A DNA stretch of 64,000 nucleotides from Caproiciproducens sp. CPB-2 (GTDB taxonomy: Bacteria > Bacillota > Clostridia > Oscillospirales > Acutalibacteraceae): the NCBI RefSeq assembly GCF_036287215.1, contig NZ_CP142860.1, forward strand, positions 868,001 to 932,000, given 5' to 3'. A model generated the notes under the pieces. The model saw only the letters and a program-made list of their open reading frames with translations. It was not told where the DNA came from and searched no databases. The first letter of the stretch is position 1. Each line of letters begins with the position of its first letter. The position numbers and the translations under genes are program-made. Below are positions 8,222 to 16,480 of this stretch, in pieces.

Positions 8222-8872
8222 ATGAAAATAAAAGGCGTAATATTTGATCTGGACGGAACACTTCTTGATTCGATGGGTTATTGGAATAATTTACGCGTGG
8301 AATATCTGAAAAGGAAGAAAATCGATTTTCCGCCGGGACTGGAACGTACCTTGGTTAAAATGGGTTCTATGGAATCCGCGGAATATCTTCGCATGAGATT
8401 CAATCTTGCGGATTCGGCGGAGGACATTAAGAATGAATTTGATCAGGAAATGACCTATCGCTATGAAAACAGTATCCGCCTAAAGCCCGGAGTGCTGGAA
8501 GTGCTGCAGCGGCTCACTGATATGGGCATCAGATTTTGCGCAGCCACTGCTACGGACCGTGTATTAATAGAAAAGCCGCTTATACGATTGGGAATCTATG
8601 AGATGTTCGCCGGCATATTAACCTGCCAAGAAGTCGGATATAATAAGATGCATCCCAATATTTGGCGGGAGGGACTTAAAATTCTTCATACGACACGCGA
8701 TAATACCATTGTTGTAGAGGATAATATTCAGGCAAGCCGTACTGCAAAGGCAGACGGGTTCACAGTATATGCAGTCTATGATGAAACGGCTAAGGACGAA
8801 AAGCAAATGCTTCAGTTACTTGCGGATCGCTATTTAGATTCATTGAAAGAGTTTTTAAATGATTTAAAGTAA
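8222..8872 (+). CDS. HAD-superfamily hydrolase (beta-phosphoglucomutase-like phosphatase)
   Basis: This 216-residue HAD protein has motif I GVIFDLDGTLLDS with nucleophile D9 and acid/base D11, a helical cap (about 15-85), motif II near CAATATD at about 105-111, and motif IV VVEDN at about 160-164. It is likely a sugar-phosphate phosphatase or mutase. Its position between the PTS genes and ptsH suggests it removes or rearranges a phosphohexitol intermediate or by-product, but no residue fixes the substrate. It is moderately AT-rich, like the other genes of this cluster. Confidence 0.82.
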   Translation: MKIKGVIFDLDGTLLDSMGYWNNLRVEYLKRKKIDFPPGLERTLVKMGSMESAEYLRMRFNLADSAEDIKNEFDQEMTYRYENSIRLKPGVLEVLQRLTDMGIRFCAATATDRVLIEKPLIRLGIYEMFAGILTCQEVGYNKMHPNIWREGLKILHTTRDNTIVVEDNIQASRTAKADGFTVYAVYDETAKDEKQMLQLLADRYLDSLKEFLNDLK

Positions 8873-8972
8873 TGGGATGAGGAAAGTACAGAGTTCATAA
8901 TGTCTGTCTCATACGGTTGACGTAAAGAGAGACCTGTATGGGCTGTTTATTTAAATAATGAGAGGAATCAAT

Positions 8973-9236
8973 ATGGTAAGTCAAAAAGTAAGAATTCAAT
9001 TAAAATACGGACTGCATGCCCGGCCGGCCGGTACGCTGGCGAAACTGGCGCAGCAGTATCAAAGCGATATAAAAATGCAGTCAAATGAAAAAACATTCAA
9101 CATAAAATCAATCATGGGCGTGATTGCCGCAGGAGTAAAGTGCGGCACGGAAGTCGAACTGATCTGCAATGGAACAGATGAGCAGAAAGCATTGCGTGAA
9201 CTGGTCGATGCGATTCAATCAGGTCTGGGAGAATAA
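8973..9236 (+). CDS. ptsH: Phosphocarrier protein HPr
   Basis: This 87-residue HPr relays phosphate from enzyme I to PTS IIA domains. With the start at 8973 the active-site histidine in GLHARPAG is exactly H15 and the regulatory serine in NIKSIMGV is exactly S46, the numbering of canonical HPr. This supports that start over the upstream in-frame ATG at 8958. AGAGGA sits 6 nt before it. S46 implies control by an HPr kinase/phosphorylase and CcpA-type catabolite control in this organism. A terminator hairpin lies between this gene and ptsI. Confidence 0.95.
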   Translation: MVSQKVRIQLKYGLHARPAGTLAKLAQQYQSDIKMQSNEKTFNIKSIMGVIAAGVKCGTEVELICNGTDEQKALRELVDAIQSGLGE

Positions 9237-9252
9237 CAGAGCTTTCATACAA

Positions 9253-9285
9253 CGGGCAGGGTTTATACAGCCCTGCCCATTTGTT
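9253..9285 (+). terminator. Terminator/attenuator between ptsH and ptsI
   Basis: CGGGCAGGG at 9253-9261 pairs with CCCTGCCC at 9271-9278 and is followed by ATTTGTTTT. It should lower read-through into the enzyme I gene, giving more HPr than enzyme I. Confidence 0.7.
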
Positions 9286-9315
9286 TTCATATATCAATTC
9301 TAAGGAGGAAACAGG

Positions 9316-10947
9316 ATGACAGTCCTAAATGGAAAAGGTGTATTGGATGGGATCGCAATCGGAAAAATTGTGTTCTATCAGCGAAAGGGAAGGGAAGCAG
9401 TTAAACGTCATGCTGAAAATACAGAGGAGGAACTTCGTCGTTACCGGGACGCAAAACAGCAGGAAGCAGCGGGACTGAAGAAGCTGTATGAGAAGGCGCT
9501 TCATGAGGCGGGAGAGAAAAGCGCCAAGATATTTGAAATCCATCAGATGATTCTGGAGGATATCGATTTTTGCGATGCCATAACGGATACGATCCAATCG
9601 GAGCGGGTCAATGCGGAATATGCCGTGAAAAAGGCATGCGATACATACGTTCAGACAATTTCTGCTATTGACGATCCATATCTGAAAGAACGTGCTGCCG
9701 ATATCAAGGATATATCTCAAAAGCTGATTGAAATCCTTGCCAATGCCGAATCGGATGCTTTTACATCGGATGAACCCGTTATTATCGTCGCAGACGACCT
9801 CACGCCAAGCGAGACAGTGCAGATGGATAAATCAAAAATACTTGCTTTCATTACCATAAACGGTTCTGTTAATTCTCACACTGCGATTCTTGCGAGGAGC
9901 ATGAATATTCCCGCCGTGGTCGCTGTCGGAGAGCAATTGGGCCTGAGATATAACGGGAAGAACGCAATTGTGGATGGCGCTTCCGGAAGGATTTATATTG
10001 AGCCGGACACTGCGACGCTGAAATTATTTTCTGAAAGGAAAGAAGCGAAAGAGGCGGAACAGGAACAGCTGCATTGCCTGAAAGGGAAAAACAGCGTTAC
10101 GATAGATGGAAGGAAAATCAAGATTTTTGCAAATATCGGTGGGCCGCAAGACGTGGAGGCGGTCCTGAACAATGACGCGGAAGGCATTGGACTGTTCCGC
10201 AGCGAGTTTCTCTATCTTGGCAGAGAAACGTATCCGACCGAGGAAGAACAGTTTCAGGCTTATCGGTCGGTGGCGGAAAAAATGAAGGGAAAGCAGGTCA
10301 TTATCCGTACACTGGATATCGGCGCGGACAAGCAGGCAGACTATTTTGAAATGCCAAAGGAAGAAAACCCCGCTATGGGCTGCCGTGCCATACGCATTTG
10401 CTTAACCAGGCAGGATGTTTTTAAAACACAGTTAAGAGCATTGTACCGGGCTACTGCGTTTGGAAACATCGCGATCATGTTTCCCATGATCATTTCCGTG
10501 GGAGAGGTCAGGGCTATAAAGCAAATTGCGCAGGCTGTTCAGCTGGAGCTTTCCGGGGAAGGGGCAGCCTACAATCCGGGAACAAAACTGGGCATCATGG
10601 TCGAAACTCCGGCGGCCGCTCTTATTAGTGATGAGCTTGCGAAGGAAGTGGATTTCTTCAGTATCGGTACCAATGATCTGACTCAATACACACTGGCGAT
10701 CGACAGGCAGAATCCAGGTCTGGAGCATTTCTACGATGCACATCATAAAGCGGTGTTGACCCTTATCCGGATCACGGCTGAAAATGCACACAAAAACGGC
10801 ATTTTTGTAGGGATCTGCGGTGAACTCGGGGCGGACCTTTCCCTGACGGAGACTTTTTTAAGGATGGAAATTGACGATCTTTCCGTATCGGCGCCCTGTG
10901 TGTTACCGCTGCGGAAAAAAGTCATGGAAACCCGCGTTGATCGTTAA
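9316..10947 (+). CDS. ptsI: Phosphoenolpyruvate-protein phosphotransferase (PTS enzyme I)
   Basis: This 543-residue cytoplasmic enzyme takes phosphate from phosphoenolpyruvate and gives it to HPr. The domain order is an N-terminal HPr-binding helical domain (about 1-145), the phosphohistidine swivel domain with active H188 in GSVNSHTAILARS, and the C-terminal PEP-binding TIM barrel (about 255-543) with GIGLFRSEFLY, GIMVETPAA, FSIGTNDLTQY and the catalytic cysteine in GICGELG. It is slightly shorter than the typical 570 residues. The ribosome site is AAGGAGG. It closes the hexitol PTS region; the terminator at 11114-11147 lies downstream. Confidence 0.95.
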   Translation: MTVLNGKGVLDGIAIGKIVFYQRKGREAVKRHAENTEEELRRYRDAKQQEAAGLKKLYEKALHEAGEKSAKIFEIHQMILEDIDFCDAITDTIQSERVNAEYAVKKACDTYVQTISAIDDPYLKERAADIKDISQKLIEILANAESDAFTSDEPVIIVADDLTPSETVQMDKSKILAFITINGSVNSHTAILARSMNIPAVVAVGEQLGLRYNGKNAIVDGASGRIYIEPDTATLKLFSERKEAKEAEQEQLHCLKGKNSVTIDGRKIKIFANIGGPQDVEAVLNNDAEGIGLFRSEFLYLGRETYPTEEEQFQAYRSVAEKMKGKQVIIRTLDIGADKQADYFEMPKEENPAMGCRAIRICLTRQDVFKTQLRALYRATAFGNIAIMFPMIISVGEVRAIKQIAQAVQLELSGEGAAYNPGTKLGIMVETPAAALISDELAKEVDFFSIGTNDLTQYTLAIDRQNPGLEHFYDAHHKAVLTLIRITAENAHKNGIFVGICGELGADLSLTETFLRMEIDDLSVSAPCVLPLRKKVMETRVDR

Positions 10948-11279
10948 ATGTTTAAATGGCGGCACTTTTATAAAACGCCTGCGGAACTGGCAATGAAATG
11001 ACCCAAAAAGTTAGATAAATTACGGCGTTGTCCAGTTCCCTTTCAGAAAAGTGCATAAACAAAAAGTTAAGCAAGAACCGCAAGGTGAACAGCAAAGGTT
11101 ATTCTAAGATTTTGGCCATCGGATACTAAAAATCCGGTGGCCTTTTAGTATCCAGTAGAGATATAGAAAATGTGATTCTTATCACTCAATGGTATGCAAA
11201 GCTGCATCAGTACGGATGAAGAAACAGGTGAAGTCTCAGAATACAAAAAATTTTCCCTTTAAGAGCTAAAGATTTTAAC
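10948..11279. other. Gap after ptsI with hairpin-flanked IS3-end-like motif
   Basis: No gene is supported. GGAACTGG (10983-10990) and CCAGTTCC (11032-11039) form inverted repeats around TGACCCAAAAAGTTAGA at 10999-11015. The latter is the reverse complement of the core motif in the element at 32324-32427 and resembles IS3-family ends. A terminator follows at 11114-11147. Confidence 0.45.
11114..11147 (+). terminator. Rho-independent terminator downstream of ptsI
   Basis: An 11-bp stem (GGCCATCGGAT with ATCCGGTGGCC, one G-T pair) with a 7-nt loop ends in TTTTAG. It separates the PTS region from the next operon. Confidence 0.82.
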
Positions 11280-11307
11280 TTGTGATTGTCAGCCGAATTT
11301 GTATAAT
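11280..11307 (+). promoter_or_regulatory. Promoter for the DszB-like/radical SAM operon
   Basis: TTGTGA at 11280-11285 and a perfect TATAAT at 11302-11307 have a 16-bp spacer. Transcription from about 11314 would leave a leader of about 195 nt before the first gene. Confidence 0.6.
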
Positions 11308-11313
11308 ATACTT

Positions 11314-11508
11314 AAATAAACATATATGTTTAATAAAAAATTAGCGATCTGCCGACAGGCTTCACGGCAGAAAAGGCGGAGAAACGACGATGTTTTTCTG
11401 GGCGCGGGGCGGACAAAGATGTTTTTGTATCGGTTCGGACGTTGCCGGTGAAACATGGTCTCTATATAAATCAATTTTAAATGTGTGTGTTAAAAGGAGA
11501 CAGGGAGT
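11314..11508 (+). promoter_or_regulatory. Long 5' leader, possibly structured
   Basis: No gene is seen in this stretch. It contains a hairpin CTGCCG (11349-11354) / CGGCAG (11365-11370), then a G-rich stretch (GGGCGCGGGGCGGAC) and short repeats of GATGTTTTT at about 11390 and 11419. I recognise no known riboswitch class, but the length is unusual for a simple leader. Regulatory function is inferred. Confidence 0.3.
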
Positions 11509-12654
11509 ATGAACAGAGAAAAAAAGACAATAAAATTCGCATCCGGGCTGCTGACCGCTTCGCTGATGCTGTCAATCGCCTTTAGCGGCTGCGGCAATAA
11601 TCCGTCGGTTTCCTCCGGAGGCGCGCCCGCAAGCAAAACGGGTTCGGCCGTGGAATCCACTGCGGCCTCCTCGGAGAAGCCGGATGTGATCCGGGTGGGA
11701 ACGGCTTTTACCGCGGGCAACAGCAACAAGGCCTCGCTGATGACTTTCGGCGTGCTCTACGAGCATCATCTGCTGGAAGAGGAATTTGAAAAAGACGGCA
11801 TCAAAATTGAATGGAACTTCTTTAAAGGCGTCAGCCCCGCGGTGAATGAGGCGTTTGCCAGCAACACCATCGACTTTGCCGCCACAAGCGACCTGGGGGC
11901 CATTGTCGGCAAGTCGAACGGGCTGAATATCAAGCTGATCGCTTCCCAGTCGAGGGGCGGAGAGTCCTATCTCGGTGTGCCCGCCAAATCGACGGCCACA
12001 AAGATTGAAGATCTTGCCGGAAAGAAGCTCGCCACCACAAACGGAACCACTTTTCAGGTGACTCTGGCCAGAATTCTGGCAAAACGCAATCTGACGATCA
12101 AGGATTTTGAATTCTTCAATCTTGCGCCTGCGGACGGTGTCGCAGCCCTGGTGAGCGGGAATATCGACGCCGCCGTCTACGGGGGACCGGGGCAGTTGTT
12201 CCCACCCAGGGACAAAGGGCAAGTCAAGATTCTGTACACCACCGCCGACGATCCGGAATTCAAGGCGGATGAAAAGCCGCAGACCAGCGTGTTCGTTGCC
12301 GACAGCTTCCTTGAAAAGTATCCCGACATCACGGAGCGTTTCCTGAAAGCGTATCTGAAGGCGGCGCAGTGGATTTCAAAAGAAGAAAATCAGGAGGACT
12401 ACTACGTGATCGCCTCCCACACTGGCCAGTCCGTGGATGGCCTTCGCGAAGGCGCGAAGGGAACGGATCCGAGCTACATCTATTCGCCCTTAATTGACGA
12501 TTCGGTTGTGAATTATTACTCGGGCACCATCAGCCTTATGAAGGATCTGGGCCTGATTAAAAATGCCTTCGACGCGAAGGATCTCATCGTCGAAGAGCCT
12601 TTGAAAAAAGTTTTGGAGGAGACGAAGCTGCAGGACAACTGGAAAAAATATTGA
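11509..12654 (+). CDS. ABC transporter substrate-binding lipoprotein (SsuA/TauA/NMT1-like)
   Basis: This 381-residue secreted binding protein has a signal peptide with hydrophobic core LLTASLMLSIAF and lipobox FSGC (lipid-anchored cysteine at about residue 28). A Ser/Ala-rich linker follows, then a type II periplasmic-binding fold starting VIRVGTAF. LAGKKLATTNGTTFQV is the typical ligand-cleft region. It feeds the two permeases and the ATPase encoded at 16481-19040. It is first in the operon with a good AGGAGA site, and the LUD gene starts 44 bp later. The ligand is unknown; the family transports sulfonates and related anions, which fits the DszB-like neighbours. Confidence 0.9.
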   Translation: MNREKKTIKFASGLLTASLMLSIAFSGCGNNPSVSSGGAPASKTGSAVESTAASSEKPDVIRVGTAFTAGNSNKASLMTFGVLYEHHLLEEEFEKDGIKIEWNFFKGVSPAVNEAFASNTIDFAATSDLGAIVGKSNGLNIKLIASQSRGGESYLGVPAKSTATKIEDLAGKKLATTNGTTFQVTLARILAKRNLTIKDFEFFNLAPADGVAALVSGNIDAAVYGGPGQLFPPRDKGQVKILYTTADDPEFKADEKPQTSVFVADSFLEKYPDITERFLKAYLKAAQWISKEENQEDYYVIASHTGQSVDGLREGAKGTDPSYIYSPLIDDSVVNYYSGTISLMKDLGLIKNAFDAKDLIVEEPLKKVLEETKLQDNWKKY

Positions 12655-12698
12655 CATGGATGATTCTTTCCTCAAAACGAAGATTAAGGAGCTAAAAT

Positions 12699-13526
12699 AT
12701 GAGCACAAAATTACTGGATATTGACTACTCTTCCATTGAAGACGAAGACATCGTCGCCGTTCTGAAAGCGTTTAAGAACCGCCATTTCAATGTCTATTAC
12801 GCACCGGACGCGGAAGCGGCCCGGGCAATCGTAACCGAATTGATTCCCTCCGGCGAGAAAGTGGGGACCGGCGATTCGACCTCGGTGGCGCAGCTTGGCA
12901 TCTACGCGGCGCTGGAAGCGCAGGGAACGACGGTTTACACGGGACACGCAAGGGGAAAGACCTTTGCGGAAACCAGACGCCTCAGCGCCTTGTCCTACAG
13001 TTCGGAGTGCAGGTATTTTCTGACGGGAACCAACGCCGTAACGCGCGACGGGAGGCTTGTCAATGTGGACGCTCTCGGAAACCGCGTGGCCGGCATGTTT
13101 TACGGGCACGAGAATTCGGTTCTGATCGTCGGCCGCAACAAGATCACAAAGGATCTGGACGAAGCCTTCAACCGGATCCGGTATCAGATTTCCCCGCAGC
13201 ACGTGAAAATACGCAGCACGGACCTTGGCGGCCGGCCCTTTAAGACCGGGTGCGTCAAGACCGGGCGCTGCGTGGACTGCAGGGGCGAGGACCGCACCTG
13301 CAACGTATTCACGGTGATCGAGCATAAGCCCAAAGGCACCAATATCAACGTCGTGTTCGTCAATCAGGACCTCGGTTTGGGATGGGATGACTCCTGGCCG
13401 AAAGAGCGGATCGAAAGCATCATCGAAGAGTACAAAAAGCTGGTGTGGATCCCGCCGCAAAGACAGGAGCCGTCCGGACTGAAGGTTCCCGCACAGGCCG
13501 ATTCCGGGGAAAAAGCGGGCGGCTGA
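12699..13526 (+). CDS. LUD-domain (DUF162) protein
   Basis: This 275-residue cytoplasmic protein belongs to the LUD family (lactate utilisation proteins, LutC/YkgG-like fold). Signs are GEKVGTGDSTSVAQLG, YFLTGTNAVTRDGRLVNVD and GNRVAGMFYG. A four-cysteine segment near residues 186-205 (GCVKTGRCVDC then RTCNVF) is characteristic of the clostridial branch. The molecular reaction of stand-alone LUD proteins is not established; LutC forms part of a lactate dehydrogenase complex, but no LutA or LutB homologue is present here. Its operon neighbours suggest a role in oxidation or redox handling of the imported compound. AAGGAGC precedes the ATG. Confidence 0.85.
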   Translation: MSTKLLDIDYSSIEDEDIVAVLKAFKNRHFNVYYAPDAEAARAIVTELIPSGEKVGTGDSTSVAQLGIYAALEAQGTTVYTGHARGKTFAETRRLSALSYSSECRYFLTGTNAVTRDGRLVNVDALGNRVAGMFYGHENSVLIVGRNKITKDLDEAFNRIRYQISPQHVKIRSTDLGGRPFKTGCVKTGRCVDCRGEDRTCNVFTVIEHKPKGTNINVVFVNQDLGLGWDDSWPKERIESIIEEYKKLVWIPPQRQEPSGLKVPAQADSGEKAGG

Positions 13527-13583
13527 CCGGCCGAACTAATAAGGCGGCACCCCCATATCACATTGAATGAAGGAAGCGGAGAA

Positions 13584-14849
13584 ATGAGCATCCAAACGAC
13601 GGAATCAGCGAGATCGGCGTTTGAAAAAGCGGTTGCCGATTACCCTGACGTGCCGTTCCATATTATCTTGAAACTCGACCTGCTGCGGCGCGGCGCATAT
13701 TTAACGGAAAAGGCGCTCGACGCGGTCCAAAACGATGAATATCGTTTTGGACCCATGAGGATTTTCTATTCTCATGGAAGCACGAAAGGAACGGACAGGG
13801 AGATTCCCGGTTCCATCCTTTTGCGCGATGCAACCACCGCATCCGTGTCTTTTGACGAGGACTACCGGGAGCCCTATCGGATCGAAAGGGAGAACGGCGC
13901 CTTTGCCCTTTATGACGGGGATGAGTTTGTCGACACGATCGACTTCACGCCTCGGCCGAAATATTACGGAAAGAAAACAAGCCGGGGGGTGCCGATGGAA
14001 AGCATCGCCAGCGCCCGCGCTCAGCGGCTGATCATCAACACCTACAAGCACTGCCATCTGTGGGATACGGGAGACCAGTGCCGGTACTGCGCCTTCTTCA
14101 CGGACCTGATCCGGGCGAAGCAGGCCGCCCGGGAGGATCGCGCCTCCAAAGAGGTGGATGCCGAGGATATTTACGAAACGGTCCGCGAGGTTTTGAAAGA
14201 GCCCGGACGCATATCGGAGATTTACCTGACCGGCGGGATGGACTATAGCGGGGAGGTACTGTTCGAGAATGAAGTGAACCGCTATATCCGTATTCTGCAG
14301 GCAATCGGGCGCAATTTCAAAGGACGCTTTTCCAGCCAGATCATGGCGCCTGCCTATAGCAGGGAACAGCTCAGGCGCATCTATCAGGAAACCGGCCTCA
14401 CCTCCTACTGCCCGAACGTCGAGGTGTGGGACGAGGAGATTTCAAAACACATATGTCCCGGAAAGAACCGCTGGCCCGGAAACGCGGAATGGATTCGCCG
14501 GACGATCGACGCGGTGGAAATTTTCGGGAAGGGCAATGTGTATACCCAGGTGGTCGCCGGCGTGGAGATGGTGCAGCCGTACGGCTTTCCGACCGTTGAG
14601 GAAGCGCTGGAATCCAATTTTCAGGCGTGTGAATTTTTCGCGAAGCACGGTGTCGTCTTTTTGAGCACCGTTTGGCATCCGCATAAACACGCGTCCCTGG
14701 GCGAGCGTCCGGTCCCGCCTCTCGGCTATTACGTGAGGCTGGTGCGCGGCCTTCATGAAATCCGCAAGTCGTATGGGCTGACGTCAGACAATGACGATTA
14801 TAAGCACTGCGGGAATCACGCGGACAGCGATTTGGAAAGGGGGGACTGA
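13584..14849 (+). CDS. Radical SAM protein with unusual CX8CX2C cluster motif
   Basis: This 421-residue protein has cysteines C157, C166 and C169 in KHCHLWDTGDQCRYCAFF. The spacing is CX8CX2C, where most radical SAM enzymes have CX3CX2C. YLTGGMD at about 216-222 is the expected SAM-binding GGE-like strand, and the remaining barrel is consistent with the AdoMet radical fold. The N-terminal 150 residues form an extra domain I do not recognise. A CGNH segment lies near the C-terminus. I chose the ATG at 13584, preceded by AAGGAAGCGGAG, over an upstream TTG at 13563. It is followed by the flavin-reductase-like gene after 2 bp. The substrate is unknown; context suggests C-S or C-C bond chemistry. 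Confidence 0.8.
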   Translation: MSIQTTESARSAFEKAVADYPDVPFHIILKLDLLRRGAYLTEKALDAVQNDEYRFGPMRIFYSHGSTKGTDREIPGSILLRDATTASVSFDEDYREPYRIERENGAFALYDGDEFVDTIDFTPRPKYYGKKTSRGVPMESIASARAQRLIINTYKHCHLWDTGDQCRYCAFFTDLIRAKQAAREDRASKEVDAEDIYETVREVLKEPGRISEIYLTGGMDYSGEVLFENEVNRYIRILQAIGRNFKGRFSSQIMAPAYSREQLRRIYQETGLTSYCPNVEVWDEEISKHICPGKNRWPGNAEWIRRTIDAVEIFGKGNVYTQVVAGVEMVQPYGFPTVEEALESNFQACEFFAKHGVVFLSTVWHPHKHASLGERPVPPLGYYVRLVRGLHEIRKSYGLTSDNDDYKHCGNHADSDLERGD

Positions 14850-14851
14850 CC

Positions 14852-15340
14852 GTGCACGCATTTTCCCAGCCGGTCGGGATTCCGGAAAAACTTTTGAAAC
14901 TGCTTCAGGAGCCGGCCGCCGTAAAAGCGGTCGGAACGGTAAACCCCGACGGTTCCCCGTATGTCAGCGTAAATACTACGCTGACAAGCCTGGACGGAAA
15001 ATCGCTGATTCTGAGCGAGGATCTGGAAAAATCCGTCAGCAACGTCAATCTCGTGAACAGCGTCTGGTTCGGCAGGACCGTATGCGTGACGGTTTCATAC
15101 GGAGAAGCCTCCTTCGCAATAAAGGCGCGGGTGCACCGCTGCCTGATCGTCGGAAAAATATTTGAACAGATGCTCGCGCGCAAACGAAACGCGTATGGGG
15201 ACGACGCCGATATTTCAACGGTCTGGGAGCTTCTCCCTCTGGAGATAAGCGAAACGTCCCCGGCGGTCCTGCGGAGGCGGCAGGAAAAAGAACATCCCTA
15301 TTTCGACCGTCACCTTGACCGATCGAGTATCAAAGCTTGA
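14852..15340 (+). CDS. Pyridoxamine 5'-phosphate oxidase-like flavin-binding protein
   Basis: This 162-residue split-barrel protein has a GTVNPDGSPYVSV segment at about residues 29-41, typical of the PNPOx/flavin-reductase-like superfamily that binds FMN or F420. The start is a GTG with GGGGGG upstream, two bases after the radical SAM stop codon, so the two are probably translated together. It may supply electrons to, or oxidise a product of, its neighbours; this is inferred. Catalytic residues of true PdxH are not all evident, and vitamin B6 synthesis is not suggested by the context. Confidence 0.75.
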   Translation: MHAFSQPVGIPEKLLKLLQEPAAVKAVGTVNPDGSPYVSVNTTLTSLDGKSLILSEDLEKSVSNVNLVNSVWFGRTVCVTVSYGEASFAIKARVHRCLIVGKIFEQMLARKRNAYGDDADISTVWELLPLEISETSPAVLRRRQEKEHPYFDRHLDRSSIKA

Positions 15341-15374
15341 AAAAGACCTGCCGTACTGAGAATGGAGGGAAACC

Positions 15375-16418
15375 ATGACCATAAAAAGAGAAGTATTTTA
15401 CACCATCTGCCCGCTGATCGTCGCGTCCCATATCGCCGTTGAGAAGGGCTGGCTCGCGGAAGAACTGGAGAAGGCAGGCGCCGCGCCCCGCTTTCTGCGC
15501 GAGCAGCCCAAAAGCGAGTGGCTGGCGCATTTCACGTCGATCCATCCGAACCTTTTCCGCGACGGCGGGTGCATTCCGCCGCTTTGGGCAAGATCCCTTT
15601 CCCCGGTAAACAAGCTGATCGCCACCACCTCGTTCAGCCGGTCCGGCGGACAGCTTGTCGTGAGGGCAAGGGACGGAATACATACGGTCGCGGATTTGAA
15701 GGGAAAACGGATCGGCCTTTCTCTGCGTGAAAAGCCGGACCGGGTGGACTTCGCGCGCGCAACGGCGCACCGCGCTGTTCTCCTGGCCCTGCGGCTCGGC
15801 GGGCTGAGAGAGGACGAGGTGACGCTCGTCGACCTGCCGGAATCCGGGGGAAAAGCCGGCGACCCCTCGTGGGAGAAGCTGGAGCCAGCCAAAAATCCCG
15901 TTGCCCTTTGGGGCGGGGGTAAGCTGAGGGCGCAGGCTTGGCGGGACGGGCAGTCCCTGCTGGACGGACGTGTGGACGCGGTCTACGCAAGGCCGGGGCA
16001 ATCGAAGCCGCTTGAGGAGAAAGGTCTTGTAACGGTCATCCATCGCATTGCCGATCATCCCGACTGGACGCTGCAGGTTGCCAATACGCCGACGGTGGTG
16101 ACTGTCAGCACCGAGGTTGCCGAAAAATATCCCGAGATCCCCATAGCATGGCTTCGGGCATCCGTGAAAGCGGGAAAGTGGATCAGGGATAACACCCGTG
16201 AAGCCGCCGAAACGTTTTTTGAAGTGACCGGCGAGTCCGGCCTTGAAAACATCGTGCGGAAATTAAAAGAATACGACTTCGTGCCGAACCTGTCGCCCAA
16301 AAGACTGGCCGCCCTTGACATTCAGAAGGAATTCTTATTAAAGCACGGATATATCGAAAAGGACTTCTCCCTTGAGGAATGGGTCGACGACCGGTTTCTC
16401 AAGCAGGCGCTGGAGTAA
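15375..16418 (+). CDS. DszB-like protein (sulfinate desulfinase family) A
   Basis: This 347-residue protein has the fold of sulfonate binding proteins but no signal peptide: it begins directly with strand EVFYTICP, so it should be cytoplasmic. It aligns over its length with DszB, 2'-hydroxybiphenyl-2-sulfinate desulfinase. C12 in YTICP corresponds to catalytic C27 (SNCP), H52 in AHFT to H60, and R62 in FRDGG to R70; PPLW matches the following PPLL. The C-terminal FLLKHGYIEKDFSLEEW also matches. It may therefore release sulfite from a sulfinate. Typical annotation would be ABC substrate-binding protein. Start supported by GGAGGG 7 nt upstream. Confidence 0.78.
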   Translation: MTIKREVFYTICPLIVASHIAVEKGWLAEELEKAGAAPRFLREQPKSEWLAHFTSIHPNLFRDGGCIPPLWARSLSPVNKLIATTSFSRSGGQLVVRARDGIHTVADLKGKRIGLSLREKPDRVDFARATAHRAVLLALRLGGLREDEVTLVDLPESGGKAGDPSWEKLEPAKNPVALWGGGKLRAQAWRDGQSLLDGRVDAVYARPGQSKPLEEKGLVTVIHRIADHPDWTLQVANTPTVVTVSTEVAEKYPEIPIAWLRASVKAGKWIRDNTREAAETFFEVTGESGLENIVRKLKEYDFVPNLSPKRLAALDIQKEFLLKHGYIEKDFSLEEWVDDRFLKQALE

Positions 16419-16480
16419 GTCCGGGCCCGGGGGCCGTCGGAAAATCCGGCGGAAAGATAAGGAAAGGAAAGGAATCAAAC

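Noticed and set aside
15375..16418. Calling the DszB-like genes ordinary ABC substrate-binding proteins
   Set aside because: Neither has a signal peptide or lipobox, and both keep the DszB Cys/His/Arg set; the operon already has a proper lipoprotein binding protein at 11509.
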